Positions 41,103 through 48,249 of a stretch of DNA of 64,000 nt are shown here, in pieces. The notes beneath the pieces are model-generated. The model ran no database searches. It was not told where the DNA came from and saw nothing but the letters and a program-made list of their open reading frames with translations. Position 1 is the first letter of the stretch. The number at the start of each line of letters is the position of its first letter. The stretch is taken from assembly GCF_001675045.1 (NCBI RefSeq), contig NZ_LYPA01000080.1:310001-374000 (forward strand). Reading direction: 5' to 3'. Both the position numbers and the translations under genes were made by a program. Source of the DNA: Paenibacillus oryzae. GTDB lineage: Bacteria; Bacillota; Bacilli; Paenibacillales; Paenibacillaceae.

Positions 41103-42389
41103 CTATCCGCCTGCGGCAGCCTTTGCTGCTGGTTGTATATGATCGGTTCCCGGAGCCTTTTGTTGAAAGACATATTGAGTGAGCAGCAATCCCGTTATAC
41201 CCATTGTGAAAAAGATAAGCGCCATGTAGCCGGACTGTAGAACAGCCCCCAGACTGACGGCAAGTGCGCCGAAGGCTCCCGCAAATTGGCTCAGCAGGCC
41301 ATAGACGGCAAGATATGAGCTGCGTGCCCGATCATCTACAATTTCAGCGAGGTAGGCTTGTCTGATCGGCGTAAAAATCAGTTCCCCAATAGTCGCCCCC
41401 AGCATGGAGATGATGAGAAGCCATACCGAATTGCTGTAGCCGACAATCGCGTAGCCTGCAGTGTAAAGAAGTACGCCTATGTAAATCATTCTGGCTGGCT
41501 TGAAGCGGCGAACAAAGCTGGCTGTCCAAATGGCAAATATAACAATGATGAGTGTATTTTCAATCTGTAGCAGGCTGGTCATGCGAATGCCGGTTAATGG
41601 GATGGAGTAGCTTTCTATGAGATGCAGCTGTCTCGGAACAAACTCGGCTTGCAAACGAACGCTCACATAGTTATACAGGTGGATTTCAAGCGAACGGATT
41701 AACAGACCGCCGATGCTGTACAAAATAAATAGCTTGTCCTTTGCTACCATCCGGTAATGGACGGCCATGTTGCGAAGCGGCCCGCGCCCTTCGCTTTTTC
41801 TTTGGCGAGATACCACCGGGAAGTGGGTTTCCCTTATAAAAAACAAGGTTAATACCAGCGTTATCAGACTCGCTGCTCCCATTGCCGTCAGCAGCTCCAT
41901 CCGATGCGTGGCGAATAAAAAACCGCCGATTGGCGCGCCAATTGAAAGTGAAAGATTGATTGCCCAAAAGTTAATGCTATAAATAAAGGCCCGATTTTCC
42001 TTGCTGCTGACGTCAATCAGCATGGCTTCCGCCGCTGGATTAAACAAGCCGTTGCCGATGCTGATCAGCAGAAGCATGGAGAATGTCAGCCAAGTGGAAT
42101 CCAGATAGGGGGAGTTAGCAAACGCCATCACCAGCACCGCGGCAAAACGGAGAATCTGGGCGCAAGCCATTATTTTTTTTCTCCCGTGGAGATCCGACAT
42201 GTACCCGCCGTACATGCTTCCGCCAATTTGCATCAGCAGGTTGGCCAGAAGCAGCAGGCCCGCAAGACCGGCTCCAAGTCTCTGCGTGAAATAAATCGCC
42301 ATAAAAGGCAAAACCATGGCTTCGACGCAGCGTGTCAAAAATGTAGTCCAAATTCTGATTTTAATATTGCGGTCCAATAGCCTGAACAT
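41103..42389 (-). CDS. MFS transporter, divergent from an SgrR-like regulator
   Basis: A 428-residue protein with about 12 membrane helices and the MFS loop signature YGGYMSDLHGRKKIM (about residues 60-74). The start is ATG 42389 behind GAAGGGGG. It is separated by 107 bp from the divergent SgrR-type regulator and is presumably its target. In enterobacteria SgrR neighbours the sugar exporter SetA; a similar sugar or sugar-phosphate efflux role here is an inference from arrangement, not from substrate residues. Confidence 0.88.
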   Translation of the reverse strand: MFRLLDRNIKIRIWTTFLTRCVEAMVLPFMAIYFTQRLGAGLAGLLLLANLLMQIGGSMYGGYMSDLHGRKKIMACAQILRFAAVLVMAFANSPYLDSTWLTFSMLLLISIGNGLFNPAAEAMLIDVSSKENRAFIYSINFWAINLSLSIGAPIGGFLFATHRMELLTAMGAASLITLVLTLFFIRETHFPVVSRQRKSEGRGPLRNMAVHYRMVAKDKLFILYSIGGLLIRSLEIHLYNYVSVRLQAEFVPRQLHLIESYSIPLTGIRMTSLLQIENTLIIVIFAIWTASFVRRFKPARMIYIGVLLYTAGYAIVGYSNSVWLLIISMLGATIGELIFTPIRQAYLAEIVDDRARSSYLAVYGLLSQFAGAFGALAVSLGAVLQSGYMALIFFTMGITGLLLTQYVFQQKAPGTDHIQPAAKAAAGG

Positions 42390-42496
42390 AGAGTCGGCCC
42401 CCTTCCTGTTGTGTAGCCTTAATTGTAGCTGGGAAAACGAGAATAAAAAGAGTAAGATTAAAATTGTAATTTCACCTTTTTAAGGATGGGTAAAAG

Positions 42497-44347
42497 ATGA
42501 AGCATATTGAGCATTATATAGAGCTGCTGCTGGCCCGGCCCGACCATAAGCATGCGGGGGCCATAATCGCCATAACCATTCAGGAGCTGACAACCGTGTT
42601 GAATTGTACCTCCCGCAATGTGAAGCTTGTGCTGCGGAGGCTGGTGGAAGAGGGGTATGTAGACTGGAGGGCTGGCATCGGGCGAGGAAATATCTCGCAA
42701 TTGGCCGTTGTTCGAGGACTTGAGGAAGTACTTGCGGAGCATGTAAACGGGCTGCTGGAAAAAGGAAGGATGAAGGAAGCGGTGGATTGGGTCACCAGAG
42801 AGGAGCTCAACCCGGCTTTTCGCGGCAGACTGCGCATTATGCTTGAAAAGCATATGGGCTTCCAGCTTAAGCAGGCAGGCTTATCGGAGCTGGATGTACT
42901 GCGGGTAACCGTTGCCCGGAAGCTTGGCATCATTGATCCGGCTTTTTCGTACACGACCACCGAGGTTTTTTTGCTGGAGCAAATCTATAGCCGCCTGATC
43001 GATTTTGATTCGGTCGGCGAGCGCTTTGTCCCGTCCCTTGCACATGCATGGGAAAGCAATCAGGATTATACGGAATGGACCTTTTATCTGCGCAAGGGCG
43101 TGCGGTTCCATCACGGACTTGTATTTACGGCAGAGGATGTTCGGTATTCACTGGAGCGGCTGCGGGACGTACAATCTCCGTCCTGCTGGCAATACGAGGA
43201 TATTTCGGAAATACAAATCATCGGAGAGCATTGCCTGTTACTGCGCCTCAAAAAGCCCAATCCTTTTTTTCTACATTTCTTCAGCAGCGCCACAATGTCG
43301 ATTATTCCGCATGATGAAGGCTTTTCCGAGCAGAAGATGTTAGGCACAGGGGCCTTTAAGGTGGCGGAGAATGCTGCCCAGGTGCTCAGGCTAGAAGCGT
43401 TTGATGATTATTTTCGCGAGCGGGCCTGGCTGGATGTTGTGGAAATTTGGCATATTCCTTCGGATAGCCCAAGGGAGAGGCGGTTTTCCTTGCCTCATTC
43501 GGAGGGAGCAGTGGACGAAACAGGCATTGACGCTAACCAGGATATGGATTCCAAGCTGGATGTTTGCCGTTACTTGATTTTTAATTTTAATCGGCCTGGC
43601 ATCCAGCAAGACCCTTGCTTCCGCCAGGCAATGCGCCTGCTGCTCGACAGGGGCCTGCTGATTAATGAGCTGGGTGACCGCCGCTCCATGCCGGCAAATA
43701 GCTTCCTTGTGGCAAGAAGCCGGGAAGAGGCCTGGAAAAATGGCTATTTGTCAGAGATGGAGAGGTATAAGCGGAAAAATGCCATATGGTCTGAGGGGGC
43801 TGGAGATTTGCAGGAAAGCTCGTTGCTTGAAGCGGGAAGGCTTTTGCGGGAGAGTGGCTATGGGGGAGAGACGGTCAGCCTTTATTATCATGGGCGTCCG
43901 GTGGAGCTGCAGGACATGCTGTGGCTGCGCCGGAGAGCGTTGGGGATTGGCCTGACACTGGAGCTGAAGCCTTACAGCTTTGCCGAACATACGGTGCAGA
44001 AACTTGGACAGGATGCCCAGATGATGCTGGCTACTGAGGTTCTGGAAAAGGATACTGAACTGGGTCTTTTGCGGCTGTTTTTTAATGGAGACAGTAATTT
44101 TGAGCATTTTTTCAATGAGAACCAGCTGGGAGAGCTGCGCAGCATTTTGGCTGCGTATGTCCGAGTGGAGCCCCGGGATGCAAGAGCTGCAATTATGGAG
44201 GATGCCGAACGTGTTCTGCGCCGAGACAACTGGCTGCTGTATATGTATCATATGGATTTCCGGACATTGCTGCCTCAAACGCTGCAAGGACTGGCGCAAG
44301 ACTCCTTTGGCTGGCTGGATTTTTCCAAGCTGTGGATCAAAAAATGA
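42497..44347 (+). CDS. SgrR-like transcriptional regulator with SBP_bac_5 domain
   Basis: A 616-residue protein: an N-terminal winged helix (about 1-110, TIQELTTVLNCTSRNVKLVLRRLVEEGYVDW) followed by a periplasmic-binding-protein-type domain of oligopeptide class (about 150-500: LIDFDSVGERFVPSLAHAWE, TFYLRKGVRFHHG, AEDVRYSLERL). There is no signal peptide, so the binding domain is cytoplasmic and senses a small ligand. This is the SgrR layout. The ATG at 42497 has a modest AAGGATGGG site. Divergent from the MFS gene. Confidence 0.9.
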   Translation: MKHIEHYIELLLARPDHKHAGAIIAITIQELTTVLNCTSRNVKLVLRRLVEEGYVDWRAGIGRGNISQLAVVRGLEEVLAEHVNGLLEKGRMKEAVDWVTREELNPAFRGRLRIMLEKHMGFQLKQAGLSELDVLRVTVARKLGIIDPAFSYTTTEVFLLEQIYSRLIDFDSVGERFVPSLAHAWESNQDYTEWTFYLRKGVRFHHGLVFTAEDVRYSLERLRDVQSPSCWQYEDISEIQIIGEHCLLLRLKKPNPFFLHFFSSATMSIIPHDEGFSEQKMLGTGAFKVAENAAQVLRLEAFDDYFRERAWLDVVEIWHIPSDSPRERRFSLPHSEGAVDETGIDANQDMDSKLDVCRYLIFNFNRPGIQQDPCFRQAMRLLLDRGLLINELGDRRSMPANSFLVARSREEAWKNGYLSEMERYKRKNAIWSEGAGDLQESSLLEAGRLLRESGYGGETVSLYYHGRPVELQDMLWLRRRALGIGLTLELKPYSFAEHTVQKLGQDAQMMLATEVLEKDTELGLLRLFFNGDSNFEHFFNENQLGELRSILAAYVRVEPRDARAAIMEDAERVLRRDNWLLYMYHMDFRTLLPQTLQGLAQDSFGWLDFSKLWIKK

Positions 44348-44638
44348 GGCGTAAGTTGTATTCAACAATAGCGAAGGTAGCTCCTTTGGGAACGGCGTCC
44401 GATACTTTTTTGCGGGCAGCATTGACGCGCTTGTCAAACGATTTGTTCCATTTCGCAGCTTCATCCTGCATACTCAACATTGCGCCAAGCGCCGTCACTT
44501 CCTCTTCTCACCAATTGGGAAAAATGGGGGGCAACGCTGAATAGTCAAGTTATGACGCTGGAATGGGACAAATATTTTGTATCCGACCCGCTATCAACCT
44601 TGCTGCAAGGCGAGGAGCTGCTTAAGCAATTCTGTTAG
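44345..44638. pseudogene. Rearranged remnant of a siderophore-binding-protein (FecB-like) gene
   Basis: Two coding-like fragments face in opposite directions. On the minus strand (about 44505-44345) a frame reads LGAMLSMQDEAAKWNKSFDK then RVNAARKKVSDAVPKGATFAIVE, which resembles the middle of FecB/BtuF binding proteins (the linker-helix region). On the plus strand (about 44504-44638) a frame reads LTNWEKWGATLNSQVMTLEW then DKYFVSDPLSTLLQGEELLKQ and stops, which resembles the C-terminal end of the same family. The best explanation is a decayed gene with its middle segment inverted. There is no start codon with a ribosome binding site for either piece. Confidence 0.4.
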
Positions 44639-44700
44639 AAGCGGCCAACTTCACAATCATTTATATTGCATCGTAACGCGAAAAAAAGAGGGCAAAAGCT

Positions 44701-44745
44701 AAAAAGACCTGCAAATGCTCCAGAAGGCATGCAGGTCTTTTTTTG
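44701..44745. terminator. Bidirectional terminator
   Basis: AAAAAGACCTGCA (44701-44713) pairs with TGCAGGTCTTTTT (44730-44742). The A-run and T-run allow termination either way; it would serve the minus-strand binding-protein gene ending at 44798. Confidence 0.85.
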
Positions 44746-44797
44746 TTTTTTGGCTGCCTATAAAATGAATAGGAGACTTTTGCGGCTTAAGGCCGGT

Positions 44798-45751
44798 TTA
44801 AGGCAAAAAGGTGAAATTCGTTAGCTCCTCATACGTAAAAGGCTGCTTGAGCATTCCTTTGGACACGCTCCAGTCCACAATGCTGTTGACTTGCTCCTCG
44901 CTAATCGGAGCGGCATGCTGAAAGCTGTTTTTCAAGCCCGCCAGATAATGGCCGATTTGCTCGGGGAACTGGTAATTCGTCAGAATATCGACATACTCCG
45001 AAGCATCAGTTACGTTCATATAGTCCACTGCGCGGTTGTAGGCCCTGTAGAAAGCGGCAATGTCGCCAGGACGCTCCTTGACCATTTTTTCGGTAAATTG
45101 CAGTGTTCCGCCTTTGATGCCGGCTTCGCGCGACCCCGCAAGCAGATGAGCGCCTTGCTGAACAAGCATGCTGGCTTGCGGCTCCGTAAATACTACGCCG
45201 TCGATCTGATCCGACAGCAGCGCTTCAGCCCGGCCGGAGAAGGATGGAATTTCGACGATGCTGTAGCTGTAGCCGCTTTGATCGGCAAAGTGGTCCATGA
45301 TGTACTCCAGCAGGAAGTTTGGCACAAGGGATACCTTTTTGTCCGCCAAGCCATCAATGGAAGTAATGCCGGAGCCGGGAGAGGATAAAATTTTGAAATC
45401 CTCGCTTATATCGGAGGTGATGACCATCTCGATGCCGTTTTGTTTAAATGCGGCCTCCGTCATGATGTCGCCGATTGTAGCGTCGAGCTCTCCTGCCTGC
45501 ACCGCCACGTTGCGGTCGTTAGGAGAGGCGAACGCCTTGATAGATAGCTCAGCGCCTTCCTCCTTCAAATAGCCCAGCTCATGAGCGAGAATGATCGGAA
45601 TGGCTCCTTCAGCCGGCAAAATGCCTACGGTAAAGCTTTTGCCCGTTGGTTCATTGGATACGGCGGGAGCGTTATTGCTAGCCGCGCTTCCGCATGCTGC
45701 TGTCAGCAGCAAAATAGCTGTGAGAACTGCCGCAACCCATTTTTGTTTCAT
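44798..45751 (-). CDS. NitT/TauT-type ABC transporter substrate-binding lipoprotein
   Basis: A 317-residue lipoprotein with signal peptide and lipobox LTAAC (Cys20). The binding-protein fold is of the NMT1/SsuA type: VGILPAEGAIPIILAHELGYLKEEG, LDATIGDIMTEAAFKQNGI and GVVFTEPQASML. The ligand is unknown; nitrate, sulfonates, pyrimidines or aromatic anions are typical. ATG 45751 follows GAGGTAGA. It lies 21 nt after a polysaccharide deacetylase gene, and the matching ATPase and permease are divergent at 46709-48198, so the three parts are probably co-regulated. Confidence 0.9.
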   Translation of the reverse strand: MKQKWVAAVLTAILLLTAACGSAASNNAPAVSNEPTGKSFTVGILPAEGAIPIILAHELGYLKEEGAELSIKAFASPNDRNVAVQAGELDATIGDIMTEAAFKQNGIEMVITSDISEDFKILSSPGSGITSIDGLADKKVSLVPNFLLEYIMDHFADQSGYSYSIVEIPSFSGRAEALLSDQIDGVVFTEPQASMLVQQGAHLLAGSREAGIKGGTLQFTEKMVKERPGDIAAFYRAYNRAVDYMNVTDASEYVDILTNYQFPEQIGHYLAGLKNSFQHAAPISEEQVNSIVDWSVSKGMLKQPFTYEELTNFTFLP

Positions 45752-45772
45752 GATGTCTACCTCTTTTCAAAG

Positions 45773-46519
45773 TTATAGGATGCGCGCAAAGGCGTCGAGA
45801 TCCATAAAGTAGGGAACTACATTTCGCTTCAGTTGAAGCGGATCGGTGGTGCTGTCGTTGAGACCAGGCTCCGTTGTAAAGGCCAGCTTGAAGCCGGATT
45901 GCTTCAGCACCTCGACGTTACGGCTTTTGTATATGCCAAAAGGATAGGCGAATACGTCCCGGTTGTTAAGCTGCCAGAGCTTGTTGCATTCTATGAGATC
46001 AAGGCGGAATTCCTCGTCGCTTTTCAATGTAAGACTGCTGCTGTCCGGCCCCGTCCGTTGATGAAAGTGATGGGTATGATTGGCGAATTCAAACACATCG
46101 GAGATGTCATCCAGCTCATTAACTGCCAAACAGGCCGATTGAAGAGGATTAAACGGTTTTGGCTCGTTATGCAGCCAGCCGGATACAACAAATGCGACGG
46201 CATGAAACCTGTATTCCTTCAAAATGGGATAAGCATATGTTTTGAGCGATTGAAAGCAATCGTCAAAGGTCAGCAGCACCGAACGTTCCGGAAGGGGCTC
46301 GCCTTCGCCGTAATGGCGTTTCAGCTCGTCCAGCGTCAAGGTATGATATTCCTTGTCTTGAAGATAGGCCATCTGCTCCTTGAAGCGCTCAACCGATGCG
46401 AATAAGGGGAGGGGGAGCGCATCCTCGTAGCTCTGGCGTACATCAATGGGTGAAGGCTGCTCGGGTTTCCATTCATCGGAAAGCCGCAGCTCATGATACA
46501 TTAAAGTTGAAAAGCTCAT
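45773..46519 (-). CDS. Polysaccharide deacetylase-family protein
   Basis: A 248-residue protein of the NodB-homology (CE4) type. It has the catalytic-base motif LTFDDCFQS (Asp-Asp) and a metal motif NHTHHFHQR similar to the HTxxxH of PgaB/YxkH-like members, then FAYPFGIYKSRNVEVLKQSGF. There is no signal peptide, which is unusual for a wall-modifying enzyme; it may act on an intracellular substrate. The start is ATG 46519 after TTAGGAGGAG, six codons inside the longest frame. It sits in an ABC-transporter locus (binding protein downstream, ATPase-permease divergent), which suggests a shared substrate. Confidence 0.85.
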   Translation of the reverse strand: MSFSTLMYHELRLSDEWKPEQPSPIDVRQSYEDALPLPLFASVERFKEQMAYLQDKEYHTLTLDELKRHYGEGEPLPERSVLLTFDDCFQSLKTYAYPILKEYRFHAVAFVVSGWLHNEPKPFNPLQSACLAVNELDDISDVFEFANHTHHFHQRTGPDSSSLTLKSDEEFRLDLIECNKLWQLNNRDVFAYPFGIYKSRNVEVLKQSGFKLAFTTEPGLNDSTTDPLQLKRNVVPYFMDLDAFARIL

Positions 46520-46597
46520 CGTTCTCCTCCTAACCATGCAGCATTTTGCAGGCAGTGTATGAATGATTTTATTTTAACATAGCGCCAAAAATGTACT

Positions 46598-46613
46598 TGT
46601 GACTATTATCACA
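46598..46613. promoter_or_regulatory. TGTGA-N6-TCACA dyad (CRP/FNR-type site)
   Basis: TGTGA-CTATTA-TCACA is a perfect match to the CRP/FNR-family palindrome. It lies in the divergent promoter region between the deacetylase (start 46519) and the transporter ATPase (start 46709). In Bacillus this pattern is bound by Fnr. Confidence 0.55.
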
Positions 46614-46708
46614 GGCCGTTTTGAGGTCATCCGATTGGATTGTTAGCAGCACAGTTCCTATGTTATTATTACACGAAAGTAATGAGGCCAGTGGAAATGA
46701 GGGTGGGC

Positions 46709-47449
46709 ATGGCTCCTTTTGTAGAGCTGACAGAGATAGGTATTCGTTTGGGAGGCAAGGAAATCTTTGCCGGGATGAATGCCAGGCTGGAGCGGGGCGT
46801 TTCCTATGCGCTGATCGGCAAGTCGGGTGTGGGAAAAAGCACGCTGCTGAATCTGATCGCCGGATATTTGACTCCCGGCTCCGGGAGCTTGACGGTGGGC
46901 GGAGAGCCTGTGAACGGTCCGAGGCGGGGAACCGCTTTTTTACAGCAGGAATTAGGCTTGTTTCCTTGGCAAACCGTTGCCGAGGCCGTTGGCATGCCAT
47001 TGAGGCTGGCCGGCGGCGTAACGGACAAAAAAGAAATTGCGAATAAAACGGCAGGGCTGCTGGCAGAGCTGGGACTTGAAGGGGTTGCAGGCTCTTATCC
47101 CGCTCAGCTGAGCGGAGGCCAGAGGCAGAGGGCGGCGCTTGCCAGAACGCTGATAGGCGAGCCGGATTTTTTATTAATGGACGAGCCAACGTCCTCGCTG
47201 GATGCGGTAACGAAGGAAAGCATTCAGCTGCTGGTGCAGGAGCAGCAGCGCAAACGGGGGGCAACTCTGCTGTTTGTCACGCATGATATAGAAGAAGCTG
47301 TATTGCTTGGGGATGTTATTTTTCTGCTGGAAGCCGGCGGAGGGCTTTCCAGTCGGAAAACCGCTGATTTTGAGGGTGGAACGGCCCGTGAGGACATCCG
47401 CTTTTACGAATCGTGCATCGAGCTTCGTCAATGGATGAATGCGCTATGA
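46709..47449 (+). CDS. NitT/TauT-type ABC transporter ATP-binding protein
   Basis: A 246-residue ATPase: Walker A GKSGVGKST (about 38-46), Q-loop LQQELGLFPW, signature LSGGQRQRAALART (about 134-147) and Walker B FLLMDEPTSSLD. It is of the SsuB/TauB type. The start is ATG 46709 (MAPFVEL) behind GAGGG; in-frame codons back to 46640 lack a better site. Its stop overlaps the start of the permease gene (ATGA). Partner binding protein is on the divergent strand. Confidence 0.92.
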   Translation: MAPFVELTEIGIRLGGKEIFAGMNARLERGVSYALIGKSGVGKSTLLNLIAGYLTPGSGSLTVGGEPVNGPRRGTAFLQQELGLFPWQTVAEAVGMPLRLAGGVTDKKEIANKTAGLLAELGLEGVAGSYPAQLSGGQRQRAALARTLIGEPDFLLMDEPTSSLDAVTKESIQLLVQEQQRKRGATLLFVTHDIEEAVLLGDVIFLLEAGGGLSSRKTADFEGGTAREDIRFYESCIELRQWMNAL

Positions 47450-48198
47450 AGAAAATGCGAAGGTTTGTTGGAGCGCAGGTGTTTGGGTTTATCAGCTTTC
47501 TTCTTTTGTGGCAATTGATTTGTCTGGCGCTTGATATCCGAGTTATTCCAACCCCGGCGGAAACGATTAAGCAGATGCTGGCTGAGCCAAGGGAGCTTGT
47601 GCTGCATGCAGGGGCGAGCGTGTTGCGCGTTATGGCGGCGATTGCTGTGTCGCTTGCAATAGCAGTGCCGGCCGGGCTGCTGCTGGGCGGGAACAAATGG
47701 TTCAGAACGCTGGTGTCGCCGTTTGTTTATTTTATATATCCCATTCCCAAGGTGGCGTTTTTGCCTGTTTTTATGCTGTTGTTCGGTTTGGGCAACGTGT
47801 CCAAAATTATATTGATGATCTGGATCATTATGTTCCAGATTATGCTGTCGGTACGAGATGGCGTAGATAGCATACCGGGGCTCTATTTCCAGGTGATGAA
47901 GGGATTTCGCGCAAGCTCGTGGCAGACCTATCGTTACCTTGTATTGCCTGCCGTCTTGCCCCATATGTTCACCGGCTTGCGGATCAGCATCGGAATATCG
48001 CTCGCTTCGCTGTTTTTTGCTGAAAATTACGCAACGACCTACGGAATCGGCTATTATATTTTAAGCGCGTGGACCAAAATGAACTATCCCGAAATGTTTG
48101 GCGGCATCTTGACCCTTGGCCTTGTGGGGCTGCTGCTGTTCAAGGGACTGGATGCGCTGCAAAGAAAATGTACGCCATGGACTGCGAAAGGGCGGTAA
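47446..48198 (+). CDS. NitT/TauT-type ABC transporter permease
   Basis: A 250-residue permease with six membrane helices. The EAA-type cytoplasmic loop lies at about 150-170 (FQVMKGFRASSWQTYRYLVLPA). It is of the SsuC/TauC type. The ATG at 47446 overlaps the ATPase stop, so the two are translationally coupled; the upstream in-frame codons lie inside the ATPase gene. The tail converges with the AraC regulator gene 51 bp away, and no terminator is visible between them. Confidence 0.92.
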   Translation: MKKMRRFVGAQVFGFISFLLLWQLICLALDIRVIPTPAETIKQMLAEPRELVLHAGASVLRVMAAIAVSLAIAVPAGLLLGGNKWFRTLVSPFVYFIYPIPKVAFLPVFMLLFGLGNVSKIILMIWIIMFQIMLSVRDGVDSIPGLYFQVMKGFRASSWQTYRYLVLPAVLPHMFTGLRISIGISLASLFFAENYATTYGIGYYILSAWTKMNYPEMFGGILTLGLVGLLLFKGLDALQRKCTPWTAKGR

Positions 48199-48249
48199 TT
48201 CTGCCCCCGCTGTCCATGGCGTTGCTTATGCTTTGCGCTTTTAGGCGAC

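Noticed and set aside
46569..47264. 231-codon minus-strand frame opposite the NitT-type ATPase
   Set aside because: Pro/Ser/Arg-rich antisense shadow of a clear ABC ATPase gene, with no motifs.
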